Assembly: GCA_903909815.1 (NCBI GenBank)
Contig: CAIVXG010000122.1
Location: 1 to 33,438 of the forward strand
DNA from: an uncultured beta proteobacterium
Lineage (GTDB): Bacteria > Pseudomonadota > Gammaproteobacteria > Burkholderiales > Burkholderiaceae_C
DNA length: 33,438 nucleotides
Direction of reading: 5' to 3'
The notes below the pieces were generated by a model. That model made no database searches and had not been told where the DNA came from. It worked only from the letters and a program-made list of their open reading frames with translations. Positions 6,778-17,137 of the stretch are shown here, one piece after another. Within the stretch, counting starts at the first letter, position 1, and each line of letters begins with the position of its first letter. Position numbers and translations under genes: made by a program.

Positions 6778-8124
6778 TCACAGAATATACCGTGACAAAT
6801 CCTCGTTCTGGCTCAACTCCTTGAGGCGCGCATCCACATAGGCAGCATCCACGTGAATGGTCTGTCCGCCCAGATTGGCCGCGTCAAAACTCACTTCATC
6901 CAGCAGCCTCTCCATCACCGTGGACAAGCGCCGCGCTCCTATGTTTTCCGTGCGTTCATTCACGTCAAAGGCGATGTTGGCCAGGCGCGTGATGCCTTGC
7001 GGGCTGAACTCGACGTGCACGTTCTCGGTCGCAAGCAAAGCCTGGTATTGTTTGACGAGGGACGCATGAGTTTGCGTCAGTATCGCTTCGAAATCCTGCA
7101 CCGAGAGCGACTGCAATTCGACCCGAATCGGAAAGCGCCCCTGAAGCTCCGGAATCAGGTCGCTGGGTTTGGCCAGATGGAAGGCCCCCGACGCGATGAA
7201 CAGGACGTGGTCGGTCTTGATGGTGCCGTACTTGGTGGACACCGCCGTGCCTTCCACCAGGGGCAGCAGATCGCGCTGCACGCCCTGACGCGACACCTCG
7301 GCGCCACCACCGGCATCCGAACGCGATGTCACCTTGTCGATCTCGTCGATGAAAACGATGCCGTTTTGCTCGACGCTTTCGATCGCCAGCGTGCGGATGT
7401 CTTCCTCGTTCACCAGCTTGGCCGCTTCTTCCTCGATCAGCAGCTTGATGGCTTCGCTGATTCTGAGCTTGCGGGTATGGCGCTTGCTCTGCCCGATCTG
7501 GCTGAACATGCCACGCAGCTGCTCGGTCATCTCCTCCATGCCAGCAGGCCCCATAATTTCCAGTTGCTGTTTGCTGTCAGCGACCTCCAACTCGATTTCC
7601 TTGTCGGCCAGTTCGCCTTCGCGTAATTTCTTGCGAAACATCTGGCGTGTCGTGCTCTCGGCCGACGCCGGCAGGCTCTGCCCCAGGCCGAAGTCTCCAC
7701 TGGAGCGGGCTGGCGGCACCAGGATATCGAGAACCCGCTCTTCAGCAGCGTCTTCCGCGCGCTCGCGCACCTTCTTCATTTCGGCTGCGCGCGTCTGCTT
7801 GACTGCCACTTCAGCCAGGTCTCGAATGATGGAATCCACGTCCTTTCCTACGTAGCCCACTTCGGTGAACTTGGTGGCTTCGACCTTGATGAAAGGTGCA
7901 TCCGCCAGCCGCGCCAGGCGCCGTGCGATCTCGGTCTTACCCACACCCGTGGGACCGATCATAAGAATGTTCTTGGGCGTGATCTCCGCCCTCAGCCCCA
8001 CCTCCACCTGTTGCCGGCGCCAGCGGTTGCGCAGCGCAATCGCAACAGCGCGCTTGGCCTGGTTTTGTCCGACGATGTGCCGATCGAGTTCGGAAACAAT
8101 TTCTTGCGGGGTCATGGACGACAT
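6778..8124 (-). CDS. hslU: ATP-dependent protease ATPase subunit HslU
   Basis: This 448-residue AAA+ unfoldase feeds substrates to the HslV peptidase in the cytoplasm. It has Walker A GPTGVGKT at residues 57-64, the [14 protein letters not shown] pore-loop region, Walker B VFIDEID, and the C-terminal LSRYIL that docks into HslV. The start is ATG 8124 (protein begins [10 protein letters not shown], as in related betaproteobacteria), five bases after the hslV stop; the open frame upstream runs into hslV. hslV and hslU form one operon. Confidence 0.97.
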   Translation of the reverse strand: MSSMTPQEIVSELDRHIVGQNQAKRAVAIALRNRWRRQQVEVGLRAEITPKNILMIGPTGVGKTEIARRLARLADAPFIKVEATKFTEVGYVGKDVDSIIRDLAEVAVKQTRAAEMKKVRERAEDAAEERVLDILVPPARSSGDFGLGQSLPASAESTTRQMFRKKLREGELADKEIELEVADSKQQLEIMGPAGMEEMTEQLRGMFSQIGQSKRHTRKLRISEAIKLLIEEEAAKLVNEEDIRTLAIESVEQNGIVFIDEIDKVTSRSDAGGGAEVSRQGVQRDLLPLVEGTAVSTKYGTIKTDHVLFIASGAFHLAKPSDLIPELQGRFPIRVELQSLSVQDFEAILTQTHASLVKQYQALLATENVHVEFSPQGITRLANIAFDVNERTENIGARRLSTVMERLLDEVSFDAANLGGQTIHVDAAYVDARLKELSQNEDLSRYIL

Positions 8125-8129
8125 GGCGG

Positions 8130-8675
8130 TTAAAGCGTTTCTATCGTGTGGTTCATGTTGGTATAGATACACAACTCACCGGCGATTTCAAGCGACTTCT
8201 TCACGATCTCGGCGGGCGTCAGCTCTGTGTTATCCAGCAGCGCCTTGGCGGCGGCCTGGGCATAGGCGCCGCCGGAACCGATGGAGATGATTCCATGCTC
8301 GGGCTCCAACACGTCGCCACTGCCCGTGATGATGAGAGACGCTTCCATGTCTGCCACGGCCAGCATCGCCTCCAGACGGCGCAGTACCCGGTCGGTGCGC
8401 CAATCCTTGGTGAGCTCAATGGCGGCACGCACCAGATGCCCCTGATGCTTCTCCAACTTCGCCTCGAAGCGCTCAAACAAGGTGAATGCGTCGGCCGTGG
8501 CGCCGGCAAAACCGGCCAGCACCTTGTCATGATGCAGTTTGCGCACTTTGCGCGCCGTACCCTTGACGACGATGTTGCCAAGGGTCACCTGACCATCGCC
8601 GCCAATCGCCACCTGGATGCCATTGGCGGTTCTGCGGCGCACGCTGACGATGGTGGTACCGTGAAACTGTTCCAT
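8130..8675 (-). CDS. hslV: ATP-dependent protease peptidase subunit HslV
   Basis: This 181-residue threonine peptidase forms the double-hexamer core of the HslUV protease. The sequence begins [14 protein letters not shown], so a short propeptide must be removed to expose the catalytic Thr before [25 protein letters not shown] and [11 protein letters not shown] are family signatures. An ATG at 8687 would add MAST, and neither start has a strong ribosome site; I chose 8675 because homologs usually begin MEQ. It lies upstream of hslU in a two-gene operon. Confidence 0.96.
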   Translation of the reverse strand: MEQFHGTTIVSVRRRTANGIQVAIGGDGQVTLGNIVVKGTARKVRKLHHDKVLAGFAGATADAFTLFERFEAKLEKHQGHLVRAAIELTKDWRTDRVLRRLEAMLAVADMEASLIITGSGDVLEPEHGIISIGSGGAYAQAAAKALLDNTELTPAEIVKKSLEIAGELCIYTNMNHTIETL

Positions 8676-8748
8676 AGTGCTTGCCATGTGGGGATTGAAA
8701 GCCATGTCGCAAGATGTCTGATGCGACTGTTGCTGTGTTCGAGCGCTG

Positions 8749-10473
8749 TCAGTGCGGCGTAGGGACGATGGTGGCAAATTCGTCGATGCCGATGACGCTG
8801 AAGAATGTCGCCACCAGGCGGTTGAGATTTCGAAACTCCACCTTGCAACCCTCTGCGTTGCGCGCCGCGGCCCAGTTGAGCAAGTCACCCGCGGCCAGGA
8901 AGTCCACACGCCCCAACTGCCGGCAGTCAACTACGACCTTATTGAAACCGAAGCGACCGCTGTCCAACTTTTCTATCGCCGAAGAGGCGTCTCCCACAAG
9001 GTTGGAAGACAACTCAACACGGCCGAATCGCGCGCCTTTCGATGCCGCGTCGGCACCGGTAGATCCATTGGTAGAGTCCAGCACGCCGTGCCGGCTCGGG
9101 TGAAATGATCCTGCCATCGTGCTCAGCAACTCGTCGCTTACGACCAGTGGCGGCGTTACATCAACCGCTTTTTCGGTATCCACCTCACTACCGCTGAAAC
9201 CGCACCGTGGTGGCTCCCAAGTCGGGGGTGACATTTCGTAGGTGATGCAGTAGTCCAAAGCCACGGTCTCGAAATCTTCTTCCGTCCCGGCGAGGCGCAG
9301 AAAATGGAGCCTCCACAACCACCACAATGCCGGGATTTCCGAATTTCCGGTGATCGTGTGGGCGCTAAGTAGCTCATCCAAATGCTGCGTTCCAGCAAAA
9401 TGCAGTTGCAAACCACTCTCGCACCAGCCTGCAAACAGGCTTTCAATTTCTGGCAACGCGGCCTCGTCCACCTGAGTCAGTGCCGACCAATTGAGCAAGC
9501 AAGATGTGGCACCTTGATTCAACATCGTTCTCAGTTGCGCCAGTGCCACCGGTCCAAGCGTGGCGGGCGATGTCCATTGCGGAATTTGACCGTCCGTCCC
9601 TGGCATAACGGAAGCCGGGATCAGTTCTGCTTCAACCTCGAATGCAGCATTCCATTGCGGGGCGGAGCGCCCGAATCGCCCCGCAAAATCGATGCCGGTG
9701 CTGTCAAACCGCTTCCTGTCACCAATGGATCGGTACAGGTCGAACAGCGTCATCCAAACTTTGTCCTGCTGTTCTTGCGACTCGCCCCCAGCCAACAAAT
9801 CCAACAAGGACCGACCTGCACCTTCGAAATCGCCGTTGGCAAAAAGAATGGCGGCATCCTCGACCTGTGGGTCGTGTGCAAACTGATAGGCCTGCGTTGG
9901 CGCAAACGTGGGTTGGAAGCCGCCCAGGGCAGACGCTTGCGGTTCGTCATACAAACTCGGCGCCAGGCCGCCATGCACTGAATCAAGCTTGCCAGGCGCT
10001 TGTGGCTCAGGCTGTGCGGGCGTGGCCATCGGCGGCGGGTTCAATGCCGCGGCAACACGTGGCGCCACCGCCGCCGGGGGCAATGGCTTGGTACCGAAAG
10101 CCCCCTTGATCTGCTTGCCCTTCCACCACTGCTGCGACATTTGCTGTTCGATTTCATCGATCTTCTTGATCGTTTGCGCCCGGCCTCCCGGCTGTGTCAG
10201 CAGGCTGGACGGATACAAGGATGCGCGCTCGTTCAGATCAATGCTGTTGGCCAGAGGCTCGCGCTTGCGCATCTGCCGCAGCATTGCGAACTCGCGTTTG
10301 CGCACGATATCGTTGTGCAGCCTGCGGTCCATCATTGACTGCATCGAGACTTTGTCGGCCGTGTCAGTGGCGGCCTTGCCTGCGTCCGATGGAGTGAACT
10401 TGGAGGGCGTCGTCTGCCCACCCACGAAGCTCGCGACTTTTCTAAGCAGGCTGACGTTGTCGCTGGTGGCCAT
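8749..10473 (-). CDS. STAS-domain protein with long N-terminal region, function unknown
   Basis: In this 574-residue protein the last 95 residues or so look like a STAS domain: [18 protein letters not shown], then [22 protein letters not shown] and a closing [15 protein letters not shown] domains serve in anti-sigma-antagonist and partner-switch regulation. The N-terminal 120 residues are charged and helical, followed by a Pro/Ala-rich linker near 125-175 and a central region about 190-430 rich in Leu, Ala and Trp that I do not recognise. The conserved Ser/Thr phosphorylation site of classical anti-anti-sigma factors is not obvious. It sits between dksA and hslVU on the same strand, 38 bases after dksA. 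Confidence 0.75.
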   Translation of the reverse strand: MATSDNVSLLRKVASFVGGQTTPSKFTPSDAGKAATDTADKVSMQSMMDRRLHNDIVRKREFAMLRQMRKREPLANSIDLNERASLYPSSLLTQPGGRAQTIKKIDEIEQQMSQQWWKGKQIKGAFGTKPLPPAAVAPRVAAALNPPPMATPAQPEPQAPGKLDSVHGGLAPSLYDEPQASALGGFQPTFAPTQAYQFAHDPQVEDAAILFANGDFEGAGRSLLDLLAGGESQEQQDKVWMTLFDLYRSIGDRKRFDSTGIDFAGRFGRSAPQWNAAFEVEAELIPASVMPGTDGQIPQWTSPATLGPVALAQLRTMLNQGATSCLLNWSALTQVDEAALPEIESLFAGWCESGLQLHFAGTQHLDELLSAHTITGNSEIPALWWLWRLHFLRLAGTEEDFETVALDYCITYEMSPPTWEPPRCGFSGSEVDTEKAVDVTPPLVVSDELLSTMAGSFHPSRHGVLDSTNGSTGADAASKGARFGRVELSSNLVGDASSAIEKLDSGRFGFNKVVVDCRQLGRVDFLAAGDLLNWAAARNAEGCKVEFRNLNRLVATFFSVIGIDEFATIVPTPH

Positions 10474-10511
10474 GATGCTGCGTGCTGATACTCGTGAACC
10501 TTGCCCGGTAC

Positions 10512-11684
10512 TCAGTCACCAAACATCTTTTGCTTGAGTTCGCGGCGCTGCTGCGCTTCCAGAGAAAGCGTGGCCGTCGGTCGGGCCAGCAGGCGGCTCA
10601 CACCAATGGCTTCACCGGTCTCGTCGCAGTAGCCGTAGTCACCGGCGTCAATGCGTCCGATGGATTGCTCAATTTTCTTGAGCAACTTGCGCTCGCGGTC
10701 GCGCGTACGCAACTCCAACGCATGCTCTTCTTCGATCGTGGCCCGATCAGCGGGGTCGGGCACCACCACCGTTTCTTCGCGCAAATGTTCCGTCGTTTCG
10801 CCAGCGCTGGCCAGGATGTCGCGCTTGAGCTGAACCAGCTTCAAGCGGAAAAAGGCCATCTGGCCGTCGTTCATGTATTCGGCGTCGGGCATGGCCACAA
10901 CTTCCTCGTCGGTCCACTGTGCCACCGGCTTGGACTTCCAGTTGTTCGCCAGTTTGGGATCCTTTTTAACCGGCACAAAATGCGGCGGCGTGGGCAAGGC
11001 TGAGGCCGTGGCCTGTCCATAGCTGGCCTTGGCAGCGGTTGAGGCAATGGCGGGGGTAGAAGCCATGGACGGCACGGTCAATTGCGCGAGCCGGGATGAC
11101 ACCCTTGGACTTCTGGCCGGAACGGCCGCAGACGTGGGCACGGCGACGGCGGTCTTTTCAGGTTCTTGTTTGCTGGCTATGGGTTTGACGGCGGTAATCG
11201 GAGTGGACAAAACAGGGATCTCTTTTTTCTGGGGTTTCGCTGGCAACTGGGGCGCAACTTTGGTTTTTACTGCTGGCTTCACAGCGGCTTTGGACGCGAC
11301 CGGAGTCGCGGACGTTTTTGCCGAGGCAACGGTCTTCGTCGCCGCCGCCTTGGGTTGGGACTTGTTCTGCACCGTCGTTTTCGCGGGCGTGGTCTTTTTT
11401 GCGGGCAAGGCGGCGCTGACTACCGGCTTGCCAGGCGGCTTGGCTGCCCCCTTTGACACAACTTTCGTTGCCGTCTTGGCAGCGCTTTTTGGCAACGCCT
11501 TGATCGCAGTCTTGTTGTTCGCCTTGGCTACGGGTTTCGACGCGGGCGCTTTCGCGGCCGATTTGACCACCACTTTGGGTGCGGACTTTGACGTCAACTT
11601 GCCCTTGACTTCCGTGCGGGAGGCCAACGCGGGCGCTTTGGCTGTCGCTGTGGTCTTGGCCTTGCTAACGGGTTTTGTCTTCAC
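10512..11684 (-). CDS. dksA: DksA-family RNA polymerase-binding factor with long Lys/Ala-rich tail
   Basis: DksA works with ppGpp on RNA polymerase to adjust rRNA and amino-acid promoters. Residues about 250-390 match E. coli DksA, including AEYMNDGQ, the coiled-coil tip DPADRA and ELRTRDRERKLLKKIE. In the zinc-finger segment only the first of four cysteines remains: Cys353, then Thr356, Ser374 and Ala377. The first 230 residues or so are low-complexity Lys/Ala/Pro/Thr, like histone H1 tails. The start is GTG 11684, with GAGGAG seven bases upstream, giving 390 residues; the upstream frame runs into the neighbouring GTPase gene and is rejected. A STAS-domain gene follows. Confidence 0.9.
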   Translation of the reverse strand: MKTKPVSKAKTTATAKAPALASRTEVKGKLTSKSAPKVVVKSAAKAPASKPVAKANNKTAIKALPKSAAKTATKVVSKGAAKPPGKPVVSAALPAKKTTPAKTTVQNKSQPKAAATKTVASAKTSATPVASKAAVKPAVKTKVAPQLPAKPQKKEIPVLSTPITAVKPIASKQEPEKTAVAVPTSAAVPARSPRVSSRLAQLTVPSMASTPAIASTAAKASYGQATASALPTPPHFVPVKKDPKLANNWKSKPVAQWTDEEVVAMPDAEYMNDGQMAFFRLKLVQLKRDILASAGETTEHLREETVVVPDPADRATIEEEHALELRTRDRERKLLKKIEQSIGRIDAGDYGYCDETGEAIGVSRLLARPTATLSLEAQQRRELKQKMFGD

Positions 11685-11691
11685 TTCTGGT

Positions 11692-11697
11692 CTCCTC
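11692..11697 (-). promoter_or_regulatory. Ribosome-binding site fixing the dksA GTG start
   Basis: On the minus strand GAGGAG is followed by seven bases (ACCAGAA) and GTG. It is the only strong ribosome site upstream of the DksA frame and removes 118 codons of spurious N-terminal extension. Confidence 0.8.
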
Positions 11698-11833
11698 GAT
11701 GGTGCGGCCTGCGCATGCTCTGGGTCGGGAATGGACAACCGACGACGGCTTGCCACGCGGCCATCCTTGGCCACAACGTCGGCATTCCGAATTTGAGAAG
11801 CGCGGGCTTGCCCAGATTCAGAGTCGGCGCGCG

Positions 11834-11839
11834 ATTGTA
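11834..11839 (-). promoter_or_regulatory. Possible -10 element of a dksA promoter
   Basis: TACAAT on the minus strand lies about 150 bases before the dksA GTG, in the gap after the GTPase gene. No good -35 box sits at 17 bases, so this is only a candidate. Confidence 0.25.
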
Positions 11840-11937
11840 GCGACTTGCCTAGCCCAAACCCCATCAGTTGCAGAAGCGAGACAATCATTTGAATATTTGT
11901 GAGAAATTGATCAAAGCGGGCCGATCGAGAGGGCGAG

Positions 11938-11958
11938 GGCACGAGTTTATCTCGTGCC
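11938..11958 (-). terminator. Hairpin after the COG0523 GTPase gene
   Basis: GGCACGAG and CTCGTGCC pair perfectly (8 bases) around a five-base loop, 19 bases past the GTPase stop. No T tract follows on either strand, so it may be a Rho-dependent or mRNA-end hairpin and not an intrinsic terminator. Confidence 0.4.
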
Positions 11959-11976
11959 GCCCGTGTCAACGCCGGG

Positions 11977-13008
11977 CTAGGCTGACAGGCATTGCTCCAA
12001 ACCCTGCAGCAAGATGTCCTTGGGCAGGTCAATTCCAATGAACACCATTTTGCTGGTTCGCGCTTCGCCTGCCGCCCACTCCGGCCCGAGATCGCTGCCC
12101 ATCAACTGGTGCACGCCCTGAAAAATCACCTTGCGTTCGGTTCCCGTCATGTTGAGCACGCCCTTGTAGCGCAGCAGACGTGGGCCATAGATATTCACGA
12201 TGGCGCCCAGAAAGTCTTCCAGCTTGGCCGGATCGAACGCGCGCTCGGAGCGAAACACAAAGCTTTTCACATCGTCGTCGTGCGCGTGATGATGGCCATG
12301 GTGGTGCGAGGGGTGATCGCAATGCTCGCCGTGCTCATGCTCATGCGAGTTATCTTTCAGGAAATTCGGATCAATGTCGAGCTTGGCGTTGAGGTTGAAG
12401 CCCCGCAAGTCAAACACATCGGCCAACGCCACTTCGCCAAAGTGCACCGCTTTTTGCGGCGCGCGCGGGTTCATGTGCTTGAGGCGGTGCATCAGGGCAT
12501 CGACCTCTTCCTTGCCCACCAGATCGGTCTTGCTGATAAATATCTGATCGGCAAACCCGACCTGGCGCCGCGCTTCCTGCCGGGCGTCGAGTTGCTGCAT
12601 CGCGTGCTTGGCATCGACCAGCGTCAGGATCGAATCGAGCAGGTAGCTTTCGGCAATCTCATCGTCCATGAAGAAGGTCTGAGCCACCGGACCGGGATCG
12701 GCCAGGCCCGTGGTCTCGATCACGACGCGATCGAAATTCAGCTCGCCCTTGCGCCGCTTTTCCGCCAGGTCCTGGAGCGTGGCGCGCAGGTCTTCGCGGA
12801 TGCTGCAGCAGATGCAGCCGTTGTTCATCTGGATGATCTGCTCGTTCGCGTCGCTCACCAGGATCTCGTTGTCGATGTTTTCTTCGCCAAATTCGTTCTC
12901 GATCACGGCGATTTTCTGGCCATGCGCCTCGGTCAGCACGCGCTTGAGCAGCGTGGTTTTACCAGACCCCAGAAAGCCGGTCAGGATGGTGGCAGGAATC
13001 AGGCTCAT
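11977..13008 (-). CDS. COG0523 (CobW/YjiA/ZNG1-like) GTPase, putative metal chaperone
   Basis: This is a 343-residue G3E-family GTPase. Walker A is GFLGSGKTT at residues 11-19, ENEFGE follows, the metal-binding GCICC lies near residues 64-68, then ETTGLADP and the guanine motif SKTD. A His-rich loop (HEHEHGEHCDHPSHHHGHHH, about residues 218-240) precedes the CobW C-terminal domain. Members deliver metals, often zinc, to client proteins in the cytoplasm. The His-rich loop supports zinc or a similar metal, and no cobalamin genes are nearby, so a true CobW role is unlikely. The next gene downstream is dksA. No Zur-like operator was noticed upstream. Confidence 0.9.
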   Translation of the reverse strand: MSLIPATILTGFLGSGKTTLLKRVLTEAHGQKIAVIENEFGEENIDNEILVSDANEQIIQMNNGCICCSIREDLRATLQDLAEKRRKGELNFDRVVIETTGLADPGPVAQTFFMDDEIAESYLLDSILTLVDAKHAMQQLDARQEARRQVGFADQIFISKTDLVGKEEVDALMHRLKHMNPRAPQKAVHFGEVALADVFDLRGFNLNAKLDIDPNFLKDNSHEHEHGEHCDHPSHHHGHHHAHDDDVKSFVFRSERAFDPAKLEDFLGAIVNIYGPRLLRYKGVLNMTGTERKVIFQGVHQLMGSDLGPEWAAGEARTSKMVFIGIDLPKDILLQGLEQCLSA

Positions 13009-13066
13009 GGCATTTCTTTCAAATTCGGAGCGTGCAGTGTAGCGATCTGCGGCGACGGATGCGCGT

Positions 13067-14254
13067 TTACCCTTGCTTTTTCATCACCACCAATCCCTTG
13101 AGGTATTCCCCTTCAGGGAAATTGATGGTCATGGGGTGGTCAGGGGCGCCACCCAGACGCTGGCTGATGTAGCCGTCGGCCCCGGCGTCGATGCCGGCCG
13201 AGGCCACGATCTTGTGAAACAGGTCGGCGCTGATGCCGCCCGAGCACGAGAAAGTGAAGAGCACGCCGCCGGGTTCTAGCAATTTGAACGCCAGGCGGTT
13301 GATGTCCTTGTAGGCCCTCGCAGCACGGTCGGCATGGGCCGCAGTGGGCGCGAACTTCGGTGGATCAAGCACGATGGCGTCAAAGGTTCTTCCCTGTTCA
13401 ATGAACCGTCGCAGCGACGCGTTCACGTCCGCGTCCAGGAAGTCTGCGCGCTCAGGCCCGAAGCCGTTCAGCGCCACGTTCGCCTGGGCGCGCTCCAATG
13501 CCGGTGCCGACGAGTCGATGGAGGTGACGTGGCGCGCGCCGCCGTGCAGCGCGGCGACAGTGAATCCCCCGGTGTAGCAAAAGCAGTTCAGCACGCGCTG
13601 CAAGCCAAGCCGGCGCGCGGCTTCAGAAAACTGCTTGCGGCTGTCACGCTGGTCCAGGTAAAAGCCAGTCTTGTGTCCGGTGGCGATATCCAGGCCAAGT
13701 TGCCAATCGTGCTCGCGCAGGGTCAGTTCGGTGGGGCCGCTGCCGCGCAACCAGCCTGCGCTGGGCAACAAACCTTCGAGCTTGCGCGCGCTGGTATCGC
13801 TGCGCTCGTACAGCCGCGTCAGGCCGGTGCTTTGCAGCAGGGCGTCGGCCAGCACCGCCTTCCAGCGCTCGGCGCCGCTGGAGAGGAACTGCGCCACCAG
13901 CGTGTCGCCATAGCGGTCCACCACCAGCCCGGGCAGGCCATCGGACTCACCGTGGATCAGCCGCAGTCCGTCGCTCTGGATGTCAAAGCGCGATCGGGCC
14001 TGCACCGATTGCTCCACCTTTGCCGCAAACAGTGCGTTGTCGATACGCTGACTTTCGTCAAAACTCCAGGCGCGGGCACGGATCTTGGACTCGGGGCTGA
14101 ACGCGGCCCAGGCCAGAAACTCGCCCGCATGTGACTCCACCCGCACGGTCTCGCCCGCGTCGGCCCCGCCCTTTGCGACAGCCGATTCAAAGATCCAGGG
14201 GTGTCGGCGCAGCAGGGAGCGCTCTTTTCCTTCTCGCAATCGCAGTGTTTTCAT
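13067..14254 (-). CDS. rlmI: 23S rRNA (cytosine-C5)-methyltransferase RlmI-like
   Basis: This 395-residue protein has an N-terminal PUA-like domain ([24 protein letters not shown]) and a Rossmann methyltransferase domain: [20 protein letters not shown], then [11 protein letters not shown] and [12 protein letters not shown]-type segments. It follows E. coli RlmI along its whole length, including [14 protein letters not shown]. RlmI methylates C1962 of 23S rRNA. The start is ATG 14254 (protein MKTLRLREG); an upstream in-frame ATG would add ten unlike residues. It is divergent from ttcA. Confidence 0.93.
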   Translation of the reverse strand: MKTLRLREGKERSLLRRHPWIFESAVAKGGADAGETVRVESHAGEFLAWAAFSPESKIRARAWSFDESQRIDNALFAAKVEQSVQARSRFDIQSDGLRLIHGESDGLPGLVVDRYGDTLVAQFLSSGAERWKAVLADALLQSTGLTRLYERSDTSARKLEGLLPSAGWLRGSGPTELTLREHDWQLGLDIATGHKTGFYLDQRDSRKQFSEAARRLGLQRVLNCFCYTGGFTVAALHGGARHVTSIDSSAPALERAQANVALNGFGPERADFLDADVNASLRRFIEQGRTFDAIVLDPPKFAPTAAHADRAARAYKDINRLAFKLLEPGGVLFTFSCSGGISADLFHKIVASAGIDAGADGYISQRLGGAPDHPMTINFPEGEYLKGLVVMKKQG

Positions 14255-14370
14255 GCCCTCGATTGTGCTGCCGTTTTTTTGCATTAACCTTGCTGTTATT
14301 CAATCGGTCGGTGTCTTGCATGATCTGCTGCGACCTTCCGCCTCCACCTTTTCATTTGTACCCCTTCGCC

Positions 14371-15345
14371 ATGAACCCCTTTGAAATTGAAACCGACGCC
14401 GCGACCGGCGTTACGCCAGCGGCGCGCGACGCTGCGCTGCGCAGCGAGCGCGAAAGCCACAAACTGGAAAAGCGTTTGTGCCGCCAGGTGGGGCAGGCCA
14501 TCATCGACTACAACATGATCGAGGAGGGCGACAAGGTGATGGTGTGCGTGTCGGGCGGCAAGGACAGCTACGGTTTGCTCGACATTCTGCTCAAACTGCA
14601 GGCGCGCGCGCCCATTCACTTCGAACTGGTGGCCGTGAATCTGGACCAGAAGCAGCCAGGATTCCCCGACCACATCCTGCCCGACTACCTGAAGCAGTTG
14701 GGCGTGCCGTTTCACATAGAAACCCAGGACACCTATTCGATCGTGAAGCGCGTCGTGCCCGAGGGAAAAACGATGTGCAGCCTGTGCAGTCGCCTGCGCC
14801 GCGGCATTTTGTACCGCGTGGCGGACGAACTGGGCGTGACCAAGATCGCACTGGGGCACCACCGCGACGACATGCTGCAAACATTTTTTCTCAACATGTT
14901 CTTTGCCGGCAAGCTCAAGGCGATGCCGGCCAAACTGGTGAGTGACGATGGCGACCACATGATCATCCGCCCCCTGGCCTACGTCGCCGAAAAAGACCTG
15001 GAGCGCTGGGCCCAACACAAGGCCTTTCCCATCATCCCCTGCTCGCTTTGTGGCAGCCAGGAAAACCTGCAGCGCAAGCAGATCGGCAACATGCTGCGTG
15101 ATTGGGAAAAGCAATACCCGGGTCGCACCGAAACCATGCTGACCTCGCTGCAAAACGTCGTGCCATCGCACCTGATGGACCCGCGCCAGCACGACTTTCG
15201 CAGCCTCAAGACCACAGGCGTCGCAAGCGCAGACGGCGACAAGGCCTTTGATGCAGAAGATTTTCCCGTGCCAACGCTGACGCCCATGCCCTTTGCTGCG
15301 ACGCCGGGCGCGCGCAAGATCCACATCGCGCTAAGCCCGACATGA
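14371..15345 (+). CDS. ttcA: tRNA 2-thiocytidine biosynthesis protein TtcA
   Basis: This 324-residue enzyme thiolates cytidine 32 of tRNA. The PP-loop ATPase motif SGGKDS is at residues 61-66. The two CxxC pairs are CSLCSR near 137 and CSLCGSQ near 230, which bind the Fe-S cluster. The start ATG 14371 was chosen because related proteins begin MNP/MNA just before this point; no clear ribosome site precedes it, and the upstream open frame crosses the divergent rlmI promoter region. The stop overlaps the next gene as ATGA. Confidence 0.95.
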   Translation: MNPFEIETDAATGVTPAARDAALRSERESHKLEKRLCRQVGQAIIDYNMIEEGDKVMVCVSGGKDSYGLLDILLKLQARAPIHFELVAVNLDQKQPGFPDHILPDYLKQLGVPFHIETQDTYSIVKRVVPEGKTMCSLCSRLRRGILYRVADELGVTKIALGHHRDDMLQTFFLNMFFAGKLKAMPAKLVSDDGDHMIIRPLAYVAEKDLERWAQHKAFPIIPCSLCGSQENLQRKQIGNMLRDWEKQYPGRTETMLTSLQNVVPSHLMDPRQHDFRSLKTTGVASADGDKAFDAEDFPVPTLTPMPFAATPGARKIHIALSPT

Positions 15346-15989
15346 GCGCAGCACAGGAACCGACGCGACTGCTGCTCATCCGCCACGGCGAAACCGAGTG
15401 GAACAAGGCGCAGCGCATCCAGGGCCAGATCGACATCGCGCTGAACGCCACCGGGCGCATGCAGGCGCAGCGTCTGGGCCAAGCGCTGGCGCACGAGCCG
15501 ATCGCCGCGATCTACGCGAGCGACCTGGACCGCGCGCAGGTCACGGCGCAGGAGGTGGCGCGCGCCACTGGCGTGGTACTGCAGACGGACGCGAGGCTGC
15601 GCGAGCGCCACTACGGCGCCTTTCAGGGCCTGACCTACGACGAGATCGAGACCGAGTGGCCGCAGCAGGCCAAATCCTGGCGCGAGCGCGATCCCGAATT
15701 TGCCCCTGAAGGCGGTGAATCGCTGCAGGACTTGTACGCCCGTGTTTTGCCCGCGCTGGACGCGCTGGCGCAACGCCACGCGGGCGAACAGATCGTGTGG
15801 GTGACGCACGGCGGCGTGATCGACGTTCTGTACCGGGCTGCGACGCGTCAGGATCTGACCATCCGGCGCAGCTGGGACCTGGGCAACACCGCCATCAACC
15901 GCCTGCTCTGGACCCAACAGGGCCTGAGTCTGGTGGGCTGGGGCGACACCGCGCACCTTTCAGAGGCGGCACGCGACGAAACGGTTTAG
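15342..15989 (+). CDS. Histidine phosphatase family protein (GpmB/CobC-like)
   Basis: In this 215-residue cytoplasmic phosphatase the catalytic motif is [10 protein letters not shown] with His15, followed by [10 protein letters not shown], the acid-base segment [11 protein letters not shown], and the second histidine in VTHGGVID. The fold covers GpmB-like phosphatases and alpha-ribazole phosphatase CobC; substrate cannot be decided. No cobalamin gene is near, so a general phosphatase is more likely than CobC. Its ATG overlaps the ttcA stop, indicating co-translation. Confidence 0.9.
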   Translation: MSAAQEPTRLLLIRHGETEWNKAQRIQGQIDIALNATGRMQAQRLGQALAHEPIAAIYASDLDRAQVTAQEVARATGVVLQTDARLRERHYGAFQGLTYDEIETEWPQQAKSWRERDPEFAPEGGESLQDLYARVLPALDALAQRHAGEQIVWVTHGGVIDVLYRAATRQDLTIRRSWDLGNTAINRLLWTQQGLSLVGWGDTAHLSEAARDETV

Positions 15990-16075
15990 CATGGCCGCCG
16001 CAATGGGCCGCCCCTAGCATGTCGTGCCGTCTCTGCGCAACTCGCACGAGGGCGCGGCCATGGAGGGGGCTACAT

Positions 16076-17137
16076 TCACTTTCCGTTGAACAGTTCGCCC
16101 ACAGCTGAGGGTGGCGCCACGCCCAGATGCCGGTAGGCGGCGAGCGTGGCGATGCGCCCACGTGGCGTGCGCTGCAGATAGCCCTGCTGTATCAGGTAGG
16201 GCTCGATCACATCCTCGATCGTGTCGCGTTCCTCGCCGATGCTGGCCGCGATGTTGTCCAGCCCCACCGGTCCGCCGTCGAAGCGGTGGATCACGGCTTC
16301 GAGCAACTTTCGGTCCATCACGTCGAAGCCCTGGGGGTCCACGTCCAGCATCGCCAACGCCCGATTCGCGATGTCCAGCGTGATCGCCCCCACGCCCTTG
16401 ACATCGGCGTAGTCGCGCACCCGGCGCAGCAATCGGTTGGCGATGCGCGGTGTGCCGCGCGAGCGGCGCGCGATCTCAAACCCGCCTTCGTCGTCGGTGG
16501 GGACCTTGAGCAACCCGGCGCTGCGGCGCACGATGCGCGCGAGTTCGTCGGGCGTATAGAACTCCAGCCGCGACACGATGCCAAAGCGGTCGCGTAACGG
16601 GTTCGTCAGCATGCCGGCGCGCGTGGTCGCGCCCACCAGCGTGAAGGGCTGCAGATCGAGTTTGATGGAGCGCGCAGCCGGCCCCTCGCCAATCATGATG
16701 TCGATCTGGTAGTCCTCCAGCGCCGGATAGAGGATTTCCTCCACTACGGGGCTCAGCCGGTGGATTTCGTCTATGAACAGCACATCGTTCTTTTCCAGAT
16801 TGGTCAAGAGCGCGGCCAGATCCTTGGGCTTTTCCAGCACCGGGCCGCTGGTCTGGCGCAGGTTCACGCCGAGTTCGTGCGCGATGATGTGCGAGAGCGT
16901 GGTCTTGCCCAGCCCGGGCGGGCCAAAAAGCAGCACGTGGTCCAGCGCCTCATGGCGCTTTTTCGCCGCACCGATGAAAATCTCGAGCTGCTCGCGCACC
17001 TTGGTCTGGCCCACGTACTGGTCAAACAGCTTGGGGCGCAGCGCGCGCTCGATCGCCTCCTCATTGGGCGACAGCGGGGCTGCCGACACCATGCGAGGCA
17101 CGAGTGGTGCTGAAAAATCGTCGGTCTGGATGCTCAC
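16076..17137 (-). CDS. ruvB: Holliday junction branch-migration helicase RuvB
   Basis: This 353-residue AAA+ motor drives branch migration with RuvA. It has Walker [10 protein letters not shown], Walker B LFIDEIHR, sensor segment VGATTRAG, and the arginine-finger region NPLRDRFG, then the winged-helix C-terminus with RTPRGR. The ATG follows a divergent region shared with a carbonic anhydrase gene. ruvA is on the same strand but 2.7 kb upstream, with two opposite-strand genes in between, so ruvA and ruvB cannot be one simple transcript here. Confidence 0.98.
   Translation of the reverse strand: MSIQTDDFSAPLVPRMVSAAPLSPNEEAIERALRPKLFDQYVGQTKVREQLEIFIGAAKKRHEALDHVLLFGPPGLGKTTLSHIIAHELGVNLRQTSGPVLEKPKDLAALLTNLEKNDVLFIDEIHRLSPVVEEILYPALEDYQIDIMIGEGPAARSIKLDLQPFTLVGATTRAGMLTNPLRDRFGIVSRLEFYTPDELARIVRRSAGLLKVPTDDEGGFEIARRSRGTPRIANRLLRRVRDYADVKGVGAITLDIANRALAMLDVDPQGFDVMDRKLLEAVIHRFDGGPVGLDNIAASIGEERDTIEDVIEPYLIQQGYLQRTPRGRIATLAAYRHLGVAPPSAVGELFNGK

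Noticed and set aside
10920-11684. Short direct repeats that could suggest a repeat array or CRISPR
   Set aside because: They are codon repeats for Lys/Ala/Pro in the DksA tail, with no regular repeat-spacer pattern.
11685-12038. N-terminal extension of DksA to an upstream ATG
   Set aside because: It overlaps the COG0523 gene, reads as unstructured sequence, and a GAGGAG-GTG start is present at 11684.
13009-13066. Possible Zur operator upstream of the COG0523 gene
   Set aside because: No palindrome resembling GTTATA-type Zur sites is present.
15990-16062. CATGGCCGC / GCGGCCATG inverted repeat between the histidine phosphatase and ruvB genes
   Set aside because: 55-base loop and no T tract on either side; weak evidence for a bidirectional terminator.
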